Shown here one piece after another: positions 14,540 to 24,647 of a stretch of 42,516 nt of DNA. The notes under the pieces were generated by a model. The model was given only the letters and a program-made list of their open reading frames with translations, was not told the DNA's origin and searched no databases. Origin of the DNA: Lentilactobacillus kosonis. GTDB lineage: Bacteria; Bacillota; Bacilli; Lactobacillales; Lactobacillaceae. Location: positions 1 to 42,516 of the forward strand of contig NZ_BEXA01000008.1 in assembly GCF_003864335.1 (NCBI RefSeq). The letters are read 5' to 3'. The position numbers and the translations under genes were made by a program. The first letter of the stretch is position 1; every line of letters begins with the position of its first letter.

Positions 14540-15001
14540 GTGTTTTCATATACTGAGATTAGACAGATGGTCAAAGATATTTCAGACGCTGCAAAAAAGT
14601 CTAAAAATGCTGAATTGCTAAGTCAAACATTTGAGTTGCAAGGAACGTTCTTAGATTTGATGAGTGAAAATCAGGATTTAAAAGACCAAGTCAGAGATTT
14701 AAAAGACCAATTGGCTAATCTATCACAACAAAAAGTGGATAGAGACATGCTTGTAAAATTTCATGATATGTTCGTGGATAAAGATATGTTACAAACTATC
14801 AAAAGTACCAGTGTTCCTTTTTCTGATGAGATGTTGGAGCATATGTACTGTTCAAAGTGTCTTCAAGAAAAAGATTCAATGATTTCAATGAATGTTTTAA
14901 GACCAGTTGAAAGTGATTCATACACATTGATTTGTCCGTCATGTGGTTACATGGTGTACTTTGGTAAGGATCCAAATAGAGGCAGAGTAAGCTTTTTTTA
15001 A
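14540..15001 (+). CDS. Coiled-coil and zinc-ribbon hypothetical protein
   Basis: A 153-residue protein with GTG start. Residues 30-75 form a coiled coil with a repeat (QDLKDQVRDLKDQLANLSQQ). The end holds two CxxC pairs (YCSKCLQEKD and CPSCGYMVYFGKD), a zinc ribbon. Between the late leader and the terminase it could be a regulator or packaging accessory. No family recognised. Confidence 0.6.
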   Translation: MFSYTEIRQMVKDISDAAKKSKNAELLSQTFELQGTFLDLMSENQDLKDQVRDLKDQLANLSQQKVDRDMLVKFHDMFVDKDMLQTIKSTSVPFSDEMLEHMYCSKCLQEKDSMISMNVLRPVESDSYTLICPSCGYMVYFGKDPNRGRVSFF

Positions 15002-15007
15002 TGATTT

Positions 15008-15034
15008 GCGTCGCAGAGATGTGACGCTTTTTTT
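15008..15034 (+). terminator. Rho-independent terminator before terminase
   Basis: GCGTCGC (15008-15014), loop AGAGAT, GTGACGC (15021-15027) form a 7-bp stem with one G-U pair, followed by seven T. Confidence 0.75.
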
Positions 15035-15075
15035 ATACATAAAATTCCAAATAAGGCGAGGTGTGGTGATATGTA

Positions 15076-15618
15076 ATGAGTAAGAAATTAACACCAAAAC
15101 AACAGAAATTTGCAGACAATTACATTGAAACAGGTAATGCAACTCAGTCAGCACTTGAGGCAGGTTATGCACCTAAGGCAGCTTATCAAACGGGAGCTGA
15201 AAACCTCAAAAAACCTCAAATTAAGGCCTATATAGATGCTCAGATGAATGTCTTATCGAAAGGCCACATCATGAGCGCACAGGAAATTTTAGAGCGTCTA
15301 ACGAGGATAGCAATTGGCGAAGAGAAGGAAACGGTAATCGTGTCTGGTCCTTGGGGTGTTGATAAGGAGCAAAAGCCTGCTGATACTAAAACACAGATTT
15401 TAGCTATGAAAGAAATCATGAAACGTTACCCAGATAACGATGAATTGGTTAAACAACAAATTAGAAAGCTTAAAGCCGAAGCAGACATTGCTGAAGCCAA
15501 AGTTAAAGTTCTTCAAAATGACAATGATGAACAGATGGATGCCATTAGCGACATCTTGAACAAGATTGATATGAACGTAAAGGAGGCCAACACAGATGAA
15601 AGCAACCGCGATGAATAA
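15076..15618 (+). CDS. terS: Terminase small subunit
   Basis: Recognises phage DNA and starts packaging with TerL. The N-terminus KLTPKQQKFADNYIETGNAT then SALEAGYAPKAAYQTGAENL is the classic HTH of Terminase_2. The C-terminal half is helical and ends in an acidic tail. 180 residues, usual size. It overlaps terL by 23 bases. Confidence 0.92.
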   Translation: MSKKLTPKQQKFADNYIETGNATQSALEAGYAPKAAYQTGAENLKKPQIKAYIDAQMNVLSKGHIMSAQEILERLTRIAIGEEKETVIVSGPWGVDKEQKPADTKTQILAMKEIMKRYPDNDELVKQQIRKLKAEADIAEAKVKVLQNDNDEQMDAISDILNKIDMNVKEANTDESNRDE

Positions 15619-16960
15619 TTTATTTACTGCAAAACAGGTACATGTATTAGACCAGGAACTAAACAACCCCGATTGGCGATTGATGATTAATTACGGTGCC
15701 GTTCGTGCTGGTAAGACTTTCGTTGATAACTTTGTGTTCTTATATGAAGTTCGTCATGCTGCCGAAGTTGCTAAGCGATTAGGTAAGAAACATCCACAAT
15801 ATATTCTGGCCGGCGTGTCTAGTAAATCGATTGAAGATAATATCTTAACTGAAATCATGGAAACTTTTGGCCTTAGTTTCAAGTTTGATCAATATGGATC
15901 GTTCAAGATTACCTTTCCACATTTGCCAGGCGTGAAAGTCGTTAAGATTCATACAGGTTCAATCAGTGGATTAGGTGCTGTTCGTGGTATGACTGCTTAT
16001 GGTGCATATGTCAATGAAGCTTCTCTGGCTAATGAACAAGTATTCAATGAAATCAGAAACCGTTGTAATATGCCTGGAGCACGTGTTGTTTGTGATACCA
16101 ACCCCGATGTACCAACACACTGGTTAAAGGTTAAATATATCGACAATCCCAACAACTCAAAGACGATTATTAGCAATCACTTTGTTATTGACGATAATAC
16201 GTTCCTTGATCCGGCTTACGTTCAAGCGTTGAAGTCTGATACACCATCAGGGATGTTTAGTGACCGTGCATTACGTGGATTATGGGTTGCTGGTGAAGGC
16301 CTTGTATACGCTGACTTTGATAAGTCTAAGAACATCATTAAGTTAGATGACTATGATCATATCAAGAATGAACGGCATTTAACTTATTATGCCGGCGTTG
16401 ATTGGGGCTTTGAACATAAAGGTGTGATTGTCGTTATGGCCGATGATGAAGACGGTAATACTTACCTGATTGAAGAGCATACCAGACAGCACAAAGATAT
16501 CGACTACTGGGTCAAGGTGGCTAAAGAGTACCGTGTCAAATATGGTTGGAATATGCCATTCTATGCTGATAGTGCACGGCCTGAATACGTTGACCGTTTC
16601 AGAAATGAAAATCTAAATGTGTTTAACGCTTATAAGATTCGACTCACAGGAGTTGAAGTGATTGCCACGTTGATTAAGACGGGGCATTTTTTATGCCTTG
16701 ATTCAGTCGTTGATGACGATAAATCTAAATTCTTAGATGAGTTATATCAATACATTTGGGATGAAAAATCCGGCGAACCAGTTAAAGAAAATGATGATGT
16801 GATGGATTCGATTCGATATGCCAAAGCTACTAAGCAATGGTATGAAAAGCATCACGAAGAAGACAATTTTGAACAGCAAGACACCATCTTATCTAACAGT
16901 GGTGTGATTAGTTTTGAAACCAGTGAAGATGATAATCCTTGGAACATGGATTTGCGCTAG
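15596..16960 (+). CDS. terL: Terminase large subunit
   Basis: Packaging motor and nuclease, 454 residues. Walker A is GAVRAGKTF, Walker B region YGAYVNEASL. The nuclease domain shows GVDWGFEHKG, FYADSARPEYVDRF and DDVMDSIRYA with acidic metal ligands. ATG 15596 is 9 bases after AGGAGG (15581-15586), preferred over ATG 15611. The PBSX/SPP1-like type suggests headful packaging, but that is inference. Confidence 0.95.
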   Translation: MKATAMNNLFTAKQVHVLDQELNNPDWRLMINYGAVRAGKTFVDNFVFLYEVRHAAEVAKRLGKKHPQYILAGVSSKSIEDNILTEIMETFGLSFKFDQYGSFKITFPHLPGVKVVKIHTGSISGLGAVRGMTAYGAYVNEASLANEQVFNEIRNRCNMPGARVVCDTNPDVPTHWLKVKYIDNPNNSKTIISNHFVIDDNTFLDPAYVQALKSDTPSGMFSDRALRGLWVAGEGLVYADFDKSKNIIKLDDYDHIKNERHLTYYAGVDWGFEHKGVIVVMADDEDGNTYLIEEHTRQHKDIDYWVKVAKEYRVKYGWNMPFYADSARPEYVDRFRNENLNVFNAYKIRLTGVEVIATLIKTGHFLCLDSVVDDDKSKFLDELYQYIWDEKSGEPVKENDDVMDSIRYAKATKQWYEKHHEEDNFEQQDTILSNSGVISFETSEDDNPWNMDLR

Positions 16961-16971
16961 GAGGTTAAACA

Positions 16972-17358
16972 ATGGCATTTGAGACACTAGAAGAAATGAA
17001 TAAAAAGACAACGGCACCAATTACGTTACGAACCTTTGAACCAATGCTTGAGAACAAGCCATTGCAGTTTGAATATAATGGTCAAACCTTTGTGATACCA
17101 CTTGGCGAAGATGTTCAAGGTATCTTGATTGCATTGATTCAATTAGTTAATGACACGGTTGCTGATAACAATGCGTTCGTTGATACGGATGCTAAGAAAG
17201 TGGCTGTTAAGTTTGCTAACGAGTTTATTAAACATAATTCGCAGCTTAAAACTAAGTCACGAATAAGAGACAAAGAACCAATAGCACCAAAGAAAACGAA
17301 CAAGCCTAAATTTTACACGATTAGTCAGAAGGAGTTGAACAAACTTGGCAGAAAGTAA
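16972..17358 (+). CDS. Hypothetical protein between terminase and portal
   Basis: Encodes 128 residues. The N-terminal part has LQFEYNGQTFVIPLGED and a helix (VQGILIALIQLVNDTVADN); the end is Lys-rich. AGGAGG precedes the ATG, and it overlaps the portal start by 14 bases. Conserved position suggests a packaging or head role. I do not recognise the family. Confidence 0.6.
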   Translation: MAFETLEEMNKKTTAPITLRTFEPMLENKPLQFEYNGQTFVIPLGEDVQGILIALIQLVNDTVADNNAFVDTDAKKVAVKFANEFIKHNSQLKTKSRIRDKEPIAPKKTNKPKFYTISQKELNKLGRK

Positions 17359-19140
17359 TGATTTATCGGCACACATGCGGTCATTGAACATGTTACCGAA
17401 AGGCAAAGAACGTCGAACCGGTAGTCGATATGCTTTCAATGCCAATCAAGAGTACCAGATACCAATAAGTGCCTGGGAAAAATTGGAACCAGCTTCTACT
17501 GACTGGATCGAATTTATTCAGTGGTACGTGAATGACCATTTCAGTTATCAACAACCAAGAATTCTTGAGTTAGAGCGCTATTATCAAGCTGATAACAACA
17601 TTCACTACTGGATTTCTAAGAACCAAAAGAAAAACCGTGCTGATAACCGGATTGCTAGTGCGATTGCTCGTTATATTACTAACATTCAGGTAGGTTATGA
17701 ATTTGGTACGCCGTTGAAGTTTGGATATACCAATAGTAAAGATGAGAATGATAACGGCGAAGAAATTCTAAATGAATTAGATGTGTTTAACCAGCAAAAC
17801 AATGAGCCTTATCATGAAAAATCATGGGTAAGAACTTATCTAACACTGGTCGGGCTTATGAGTTGCTGTATGTACCAGAAGGCACGACAACGCCTCAAGT
17901 CCAATCTGTTGACCCTAATTCAGCATTTGTTGTTTATAGCACAGATATTAAGCCGATTGAATTGTTTGGCGTTCGTTATTATTCAGTCAACGTTAAAGGA
18001 CAAATTAATTATCAAGTTGAAGTCTATACCACTACTAACACGTATTACTTTACGGCTGGTGGCACTCCGGATGCTGATTGGAAGCTAGATAACACCACTG
18101 AACATCATTTTAAAGCAGTGCCATTAACTGAATTCAAGATGAATGAAGAGCGTGTTGGCCTGTGGGAACCTGATTTAGACAAGATGGATAGTTATGATCT
18201 CTTGATATCTGAAATGGTCAACTCACAAGAAGACTTTAATAACGCTTCGTTATTAGTAACCGGTAAGATTGCTAATAATGCATCTAAACCAGAAGTCATG
18301 CTTGATAGTGCTGGACGTCCTGTATATCAAAACAAGCAAGGCGGTTACACTGATCAGCCAACTAATGAAGATGGTTCATACAATTCAGAAGTGATGGTTC
18401 AAAGAGTACTTGATACACATGCAAATGTTATCTATGTCCGACCATACGTTGTTGACCAACCTAATGGATCGAAGTTGGTAAGTAATCCAACTGCTCAGTA
18501 TCTTACAAAAGATTTTGATATGAATGGTTGGAAAATCAACATTGACCAGTTAATGTCTGATATTCATAAAGAAACCAACACACCGGATACATCTGACCAG
18601 AACTTTGCGGCTAATGCCTCAGGCGTGGCCATGTCTTATAAGTTATTTGGTAGTGATCAAGAGATGTCATTCTCAGAGACACTATACAGTGAAGCAGTAC
18701 ACCGCAGAATGCGCATGTTAGCTTCATATTGGGGCATTATTCCAAATAGCAAGGTAAGTCTATCTAAAGATGTTAACCCGGCTGATAACGTTCAAATCAC
18801 ATTCACTCCAAACCTACCGAAGAACAATCAAGAGACCATTCAAACGGTTCAAGGATTGGTAAGCACCGGCGACGTATCAAAGAAAACTATCCGAGAGATG
18901 TTGAGCACTGTCACTGGTATTCCAGAAGACCAAGAAGCACAACGAATTGAAGAAGAACAACAGCAGTCTGGTGATGATACGGCAGATAAGGTTGCACAGG
19001 CAATTCAAAAGTTGCATGCCAATGTAAGTCCTAATGATGACAGCGAAGATGACAGTGACACAGGTGGTGATGACAATGGCGACAGTGAAACAAGTCAAAA
19101 AGAAGATAACTCAGATGGTCAAGCAGGACAAAAAGAATAG
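17345..19140 (+). CDS. Portal protein, SPP1 gp6-like (one frameshift)
   Basis: Forms the dodecameric DNA gate at the capsid vertex. Start is TTG 17345. Key segments: WYVNDHFSYQQPRILELERYY, NRIASAIARYITNIQVGYEF, NTGRAYELLYVPEG and LYSEAVHRRMRMLASYWG, in the order of SPP1 Gp6-family portals. The A run 17817-17821 is one short; restoring it reads EKIMGKNLSNTGRAYE. Repaired length about 598 residues, with an acidic Asp/Ser tail longer than usual. Confidence 0.9.
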
Positions 19141-20019
19141 CGACACGATCGATAATTTCTATCATGACGCATTACAGATTGTTGCCAATCATATAAAAGC
19201 TTTTTATCTGCAATACGCTGATGACACCGGTCTAAGCTTGAGCCAAGTCACCAAGCAAGTTAACTCATGGGACAAAAGTCAATTTGAGCATGCAATCAAT
19301 GAATTAATGGGAAACATGTTACCTGATAATGAGTTAGATCAAAGGCTTGCTGTTGCATATGTTGAAGCACAAGGAAATCGACGAGCTCTAATGGGTGCCA
19401 TTATTGGTGCCAGCATGGATATTGCGACAACCAAGACTAAAAAATTCGCATTGGAAGAGTTAGACCGACAATATGCTGAGGGCTACAATGTTAAGCAATA
19501 CAACCACATGACTAAAAATCAAGTTCCACAAGATGTTAAGCAACATGATGATTTTCAAGACAGATTGTGGGTTCATAATGATTTAGCCAAATCTAATATG
19601 CAGAAAACTTTAAACCAAGCATTGCGAAGTGAGTTAGATAAAGGCCAGTTAAAACAGTTATTAAAAATTATTGCTCAAGATGGTGTTCGGGAAGACAGAA
19701 ATCTAGCGACTGATTTAAACAAAGCCTTGTCCGGAGTCCATGTATTGGTTAAAGATGAAAGCATTTTAAATTCGAATGCAGGTTATGAAAAAGCCAATGC
19801 AGAAAATCCTATGCCAGGATTTGATTACGGATTATTTTGTACTCAAGAAGACGATAACGTTTGTAAAATTTGTGCGCCTTTGGATAGACGTGTATTTTTT
19901 GGCGTGATTGCCCAGTGCCAATATTAGATACTCATGTTGGTTGTCGGTGTTGGCGAGTTCGTTGTGATGAATTTGGCCATATTGATCCAAGTGACGACTA
20001 TTCAAATCCACATGTTTAA
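19115..20019 (+). CDS. MuF/SPP1 gp7-like head morphogenesis protein (one frameshift)
   Basis: Minor head protein linked to the portal. Start ATG 19115 lies inside the portal 3 prime end. The C-terminal Mu F domain shows FCTQEDDNVCKICAPLDRRV and, after restoring one C in 19911-19913, PVPILDTHVGCRCW. The four Cys and His pattern is typical. Repaired length about 301 residues. A terminator follows. Confidence 0.8.
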
Positions 20020-20022
20020 TCC

Positions 20023-20045
20023 AACACCTTAACGGGTGTTTTTAT
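20023..20045 (+). terminator. Rho-independent terminator after head gene
   Basis: AACACC (20023-20028), loop TTAACG, GGTGTT (20035-20040), then TTTTATTTT. It may set the ratio of head-gene transcription. Confidence 0.7.
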
Positions 20046-20140
20046 TTTGCCTTTTTTCAGCAGGCGTTAAAGAACTGCAATCTAGTGATTCGCACTTAAA
20101 CCGATATTAGTCCACGTGACTTAAAAAGGAGTTCTTAAAG

Positions 20141-20772
20141 ATGAAAACTAACTTACAATACTTTGCTGAAACTGACCCAAAAGATCCTAAAGATAAACCA
20201 GACGATAAGAAGTACACACAAGCTGACGTAAATCGCATGATGTCCGCAAAATCAGATGAAATTACTAAAACATATGAACAGAAAATTGCTGATTTACGTA
20301 AAGAAATGACTGACCAATTTACTAGCCAACGTGAAGAGTTAATCGAACAAGGTAAAAAATTGGCTGGTGAAACTGCTGAGCAAGAGGCACAACGCAAGTT
20401 GCAAACTCAGTTGGATCAATTGAATTCTCAAAAAGACCAATTGGCTCAACAAGCTCAACACTACAAAGAGATTGAGGCAGTACAGGCAACTGAGCAATTA
20501 TTAAAGGACAAAGGGATTCCAACCAGCTTTGCTAAAAACTTAAGTGATCTAGATGAAACTAGTCGTCAACAAAATGTTGAGATGTTTGCAAATGCCTGGC
20601 AAGAGAATTTAAACCAAGCTGTCCAAGACAAATTAAAAGGCCAAGATAACCCTCAATCTGGTAATGGAGCAGTTGATACTTCTATTTCGAAAGATGACTT
20701 TAAAAACTAGATATCAGTGAGCGAATGAAGGTACTTAGCGAAAATCCAGAACTCAAAGACAAATTACTTTAG
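20141..20772 (+). CDS. Capsid scaffold protein, DUF4355-like (one frameshift)
   Basis: Starts MKTNLQYFAE, a common opening of phage scaffolds, followed by acidic and coiled-coil sequence (IADLRKEMTDQFTSQREELI, QTQLDQLNSQKDQLAQQAQ). One A missing in 20702-20706; repair gives DDFKKLDISERMKVLSENPE to the stop at 20772, about 210 residues. Placed directly before the capsid gene, as expected for a scaffold. Confidence 0.8.
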
Positions 20773-20784
20773 GAGGCTATCATA

Positions 20785-21920
20785 ATGGCTGCTTTTTCAG
20801 GAAACGTCACTGACCTTTCTGCCAATTTCATTCCAGAAGTTTGGTTGCAATGGGTCTATGACAAGACAACAGAAACAAATAACTTTTTCAAATCAGGCAT
20901 TATTGCGCAAGATCCTGTGTTAGGTAGTTCACTTTTAGGCCAAGGTCTATACGTAACTATTCCTCATACACGTGCTATTGATTCATCAATTGCATCACAA
21001 CCATGGGATAACAAGCACGATATCACTACCAATTCATTAACTAGTGGGATTGATAACGATGTCAAGATTTACGAAAGCCAATCATTTGGTAATTCAGATT
21101 GGGATGACATGGTTACTGGTGCACGTACACTTGACCAAATCACAGCTCAATTCGTAGATTACTGGGGCTCAGTTGATACTCAACGTTTAATCCAAGTGCT
21201 TAATGCTACTTTTTTAAATGCTGATATCGCTACTGCTAAATCATTCCACGTTGGCGCCGAAAAAGACTTTGCTGCAACTGACTTTGTTAAAGCTATGGCT
21301 CGTATGGGTGATGTGGCCAACAACCAAGTATCTAAGATTGCGGTTAACTCAGGTGTTTACAACTTTATGGTTAACCAAAACTTGATTGACTTTGTTCAAC
21401 CAAGCGAAGGTGCTACACCAATTGCCAACTACAACGGTATGGCAATCGTGCAAGATGATAAATTACCACTTGCTACTGATGGTACTGCTGCCGCTTATAT
21501 CTTTGCTCCAGGTGCTGTTGATTACTCAACTGCTGTTGGCCCTAATGGTATTTCAGTAACACGTGATGAAATGGCTCAAGGTGGTATCTCAGCAATTACC
21601 CACAAACGTGTTGTAACTACACATATTGCCGGTACTGGTGCTGATATGGCCGTCGAAGCTAACCCACTTAACTGGAAAGCTGATCTTGAAGCTGGTGGCA
21701 AAGCATTGTACAAACCAATCAATGATGTACGTGATATCCAAGTTATTAAGTATGGATTCAAGATTGACCCTGATTTTGTTGTGCCTGGCGTTAACTCACC
21801 AGCTCCAGCAAAGACTAGTGGTTCAACTAGTTCATCAAGCTCAACTTCGTCAAAATAACCGCCCCTAGTGGTGTAAACATTACACCTACAACTAGCGGGG
21901 CACAGATAACAACAAATTAA
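20785..21920 (+). CDS. Major capsid protein (one frameshift near end)
   Basis: Main head shell protein. ATG 20785 behind AGGAGG; VTDLSANFIPEVWLQWVYDK and GLYVTIPHTRAIDSSI match HK97-fold phage capsids with the scaffold upstream. The visible frame ends at 21858 after a Ser-rich linker. Adding one A in 21852-21855 extends it by about 20 residues (APSGVNITPTTSGAQITTN) to 21920, a strand also seen in two other structural proteins. Total about 378 residues. Confidence 0.88.
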
Positions 21921-21939
21921 CTAAACGGAGGTAAGTAAT

Positions 21940-22509
21940 TTGGCAGATGCAAAAGATTTAAGCTTACTAGCATTTAAAAAGGGCGACGATACACCTGTTG
22001 CAACTGGTGAAAAAGGTACTGGATTAGTAGATATTACTGGTTTAAAGCCTGGAACAGTTGTAAATGATGGTGATTATCAAGTTGCCAACTCAGATGGCAC
22101 TACATTATCCGGTAAAGTTGATGTTCCAGGATGGACTGTGGCATTGCCATCTGTTCCAACTGCACCAACTATTAGTGCCATAGCAATTGATGGTGGATTT
22201 GATTACACAATTACACCTGATGCTAAGAATGCGACTGAAAACGTTGATAAATACACCGTTCACTACACTGCTGAAGGTGGCAAAGAACAAACTCAAGACG
22301 TGCCTTATGTTGCTGGTAACGTTACCGGTTCAATTAGTGGTTTAACTGATGGAACTGCTGTAAATGTTGCTGTTACTGCACATAATGCTGGTGGCGATAG
22401 TACTGAAAGTTCAGCAGTTGCTGTTACTCCAGTTGCTGCACAACCAACTGCACCTGAAGACGTTACACCAAAGCCAACTGATGACGGTGCTAAAGTCTCA
22501 GCTAACTAA
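21940..22509 (+). CDS. Ig/FN3-like head decoration protein
   Basis: A 189-residue protein with TTG start behind GGAGG. The N-terminal domain (VDITGLKPGTVVNDGDYQVA then VPGWTV) is followed by a fibronectin type III-like domain (PTAPTISAIAIDGGFDYTIT to SSAVAVTPVAA) and a C-terminal strand APEDVTPKPTDDGAKVSAN. Directly after the capsid gene, so probably displayed on the head surface. Such domains are thought to bind carbohydrates weakly. Confidence 0.7.
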   Translation: MADAKDLSLLAFKKGDDTPVATGEKGTGLVDITGLKPGTVVNDGDYQVANSDGTTLSGKVDVPGWTVALPSVPTAPTISAIAIDGGFDYTITPDAKNATENVDKYTVHYTAEGGKEQTQDVPYVAGNVTGSISGLTDGTAVNVAVTAHNAGGDSTESSAVAVTPVAAQPTAPEDVTPKPTDDGAKVSAN

Positions 22510-22522
22510 GCGGGTGATTTAA

Positions 22523-22879
22523 ATGGCTGATAATCAACTAAATAGCATCACACCAGATGTTATTAAACAAGATTTTAAGATCGTTAAGAACTTTGCTGAC
22601 GATCATATTCAACGTGCGATTGATTCAGCAGTAAACCAAGTCAAAAGTGACCAAATCGAAGCGACTCATGTTGATGAAGCAACTACTTCATTTGCCAAGC
22701 ATTTGTTGTATCGTGATTGGTTTATGAGTTATGGTGGTGTGCAATCAGCAGGAACCTTCGGTAATAGCCAATCTATGGTCAATTTCAACGGTTCTGACCC
22801 GTATCTACTTAATTACAATGACATTGTTGATAAGTACGGCACAGGACAGAATATGGGCGCTATTTGGACTGAGAGTTAA
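22523..22879 (+). CDS. Head-tail connector (adaptor) protein
   Basis: Encodes 118 residues, mostly helical: TPDVIKQDFKIVKNFADDHI, then TTSFAKHLLYRDWFMSYGG. The size, position after capsid genes and helical pattern fit DUF4054/gp6-like adaptors that sit under the portal. The stop overlaps the next ATG. Family assignment moderate. Confidence 0.6.
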   Translation: MADNQLNSITPDVIKQDFKIVKNFADDHIQRAIDSAVNQVKSDQIEATHVDEATTSFAKHLLYRDWFMSYGGVQSAGTFGNSQSMVNFNGSDPYLLNYNDIVDKYGTGQNMGAIWTES

Positions 22880-23481
22880 TGGCTAATAAAGATTTCGATA
22901 TGCTAACACCTGGAATTAAAAAGTTACAAGAGTTAGCTAATTCTAAGGTGTACATTGGTGTACCTTATGATGATGACCATTTGACCATGATCGCATTAGT
23001 TCAAGAGTATGGAACAACTATCAAACCTAAAAACGGTCAATTCTTAGCTATCCCGACCGAAAATGCGAAAGGTAAAAAGCCACGTGAGATTCCTGATTTA
23101 TTTTTCATGCAATCGAAAAGTGGCGCATACCTATTAGCAAGAAATAACGGTGAGGACGATATCGAAGTTTTGTTTATTCTAAGACATTCGGTGACAATTC
23201 CTAAACGACCGTTTATTCGGTTCACTTACGACCAACATATCGACGAATGGACAAAATTAATGCGTGATTGGACTTTTGAAGTGCTAATGGGTCGGCTAAC
23301 AGTTGATGAAGCATTAGCCAAACTTGGTAAACAAGCTGTTGATGATATGAAGCGGACTATAAAAGAATTTAAAAACCCACGTAATGCACCACTGACTGTT
23401 GCTAACAAAGGGTTTGATGACCCATTGATTGACACTGGTAAGATGATGAACTCCATCACGTGGCATATAGAAAGAGGGTAG
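22879..23481 (+). CDS. HK97 gp10-like neck/tail-completion protein
   Basis: A 200-residue protein with VYIGVPYDDDHLTMIALVQE and YGTTIKP, RPFIRFTYDQHIDEWTKLM, and a C-terminal LIDTGKMMNSITWHIERG. The IPKRPF and DTGKMMNSITW motifs are typical of gp10-like and virion-morphogenesis proteins that join head and tail. Intact. Confidence 0.7.
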   Translation: MANKDFDMLTPGIKKLQELANSKVYIGVPYDDDHLTMIALVQEYGTTIKPKNGQFLAIPTENAKGKKPREIPDLFFMQSKSGAYLLARNNGEDDIEVLFILRHSVTIPKRPFIRFTYDQHIDEWTKLMRDWTFEVLMGRLTVDEALAKLGKQAVDDMKRTIKEFKNPRNAPLTVANKGFDDPLIDTGKMMNSITWHIERG

Positions 23482-23485
23482 AAGC

Positions 23486-23728
23486 ATGGCTTTAAAAATT
23501 GTTATGGTCAAGGCCAAACAAGATGATAACGGCAATTACATTGCTCCTAATCGTTACACTGCTAAACCTGAAGATATTGTTGATTCAGGCGAAGCGAGCG
23601 TACAAATTTCCGGTTATAAATCAGGTGATGTGATCCCTGATGGTGCTTACTATGTTGGTTTCTACAATGACCAACTAGAAAAGTTTTTAGGAACTTTCCA
23701 AAAGGTTGCTGGATTTACAGTCCAATAG
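23486..23728 (+). CDS. Small structural protein, paralog of decoration N-domain
   Basis: Encodes 80 residues. VQISGYKSGDVIPDGAYYVG and VAGFTVQ align well with the N-terminal domain of the Ig-like protein at 21940 (VDITGLKPGTVVNDGDYQVA, VPGWTV). It is probably a minor virion or neck component. Function unknown. Confidence 0.55.
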   Translation: MALKIVMVKAKQDDNGNYIAPNRYTAKPEDIVDSGEASVQISGYKSGDVIPDGAYYVGFYNDQLEKFLGTFQKVAGFTVQ

Positions 23729-23743
23729 AAAGGACTGATAAAT

Positions 23744-24142
23744 ATGTTTGATAACTTCGACAATTTTAGCTTCATTGATGACATGTTGGCTGAGCCACTG
23801 ACCATCACGGTACCGGGTGTTGATACTCGTAAACGGGATGAACACGGACATCCAATCATAGAAGAAGCTAAGACTTTTAAAGTTGAAGAAGCAATCGTCA
23901 ACAATACGAACCCTAACTTTCAAATTGATATGGGTGTTGGTGGTACACAGACTGTTGGGACATTGTATTGGCGTTCTAAAACCAGTGGTTATCCTAAGGG
24001 CACTCAAGTTGTCCGAGATGAGCAACCTAATATCAATTATGAAGTGACAGCGTATGCTGACGATCCAGCCGCTGGATTAACTTATTATTCTTTGAAAGAG
24101 GTGGGAGCTAATGAACAACGACCAAACCTCGACCAATTCTAA
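23744..24142 (+). CDS. Probable head-closure (stopper) protein
   Basis: A 132-residue protein with LAEPLTITVPGVDTRKRDEH, TVGTLYWRSKTSGYPKGTQV and YEVTAYADDPAAGLTYYSLK: a small beta-barrel pattern. It lies between the gp10-like and terminator genes, the usual slot for the stopper. Assignment rests mainly on order. Overlaps the next gene. Confidence 0.5.
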   Translation: MFDNFDNFSFIDDMLAEPLTITVPGVDTRKRDEHGHPIIEEAKTFKVEEAIVNNTNPNFQIDMGVGGTQTVGTLYWRSKTSGYPKGTQVVRDEQPNINYEVTAYADDPAAGLTYYSLKEVGANEQRPNLDQF

Positions 24143-24647
24143 TGAGTGGAATTTGTACCAGCAAATCGATGATGCAATCATTGCACAAATTAAAAAATAT
24201 GCGCCTGAACTTGAAGTAACGCTAGAGAATGTTAAAGGTGAAAGACCTGCATACCCTTACGTGTCGATCAGTATCTATGACGATGACGACCAACAGGAAT
24301 TTAATACGATTGAGAACGAGCCATTTAATATCCACATGGATTTAAAGGCCGTATCAAATATCGAAACAGAAGCTAAAGCAATCGGAATGTGGTTGCGGAA
24401 GCTTCTTTTTTTGCACCAACCACAAGCAGAGTTGCTAGACCAACATATCGTTGCGGTTAGTGTTTCAACGATTCCAAATGTAAATACTTATCTCGATGTA
24501 GATTGGGAATTTATCGCCGGCGCTGATTACACACTTCAAGTCCAAGACGATTTCCAAGATGATACACAACCGGGCTATATCAGTCATGTATCACCAAAAA
24601 TAACTTTTAAAAATACTAAAGGAGCTGAATTAAATGACACAAATTAA
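24111..24647 (+). CDS. Neck/tail terminator protein
   Basis: A 178-residue protein: YQQIDDAIIAQIKKYAPEL, ERPAYPYVSISIYDDDDQ, DLKAVSNIETEAKAIGMWLR and NVNTYLDVDWEFIAGADYTL match the gp12-like neck terminator family (LIC_12616-type) that caps the tail tube. It overlaps the sheath gene start, consistent with co-translation. Confidence 0.75.
   Translation: MNNDQTSTNSNEWNLYQQIDDAIIAQIKKYAPELEVTLENVKGERPAYPYVSISIYDDDDQQEFNTIENEPFNIHMDLKAVSNIETEAKAIGMWLRKLLFLHQPQAELLDQHIVAVSVSTIPNVNTYLDVDWEFIAGADYTLQVQDDFQDDTQPGYISHVSPKITFKNTKGAELNDTN

Noticed and set aside
17817..17821. Programmed frameshift in the portal gene
   Set aside because: No slippery heptamer context or overlap logic; one missing A in a run explains it, like many other sites.
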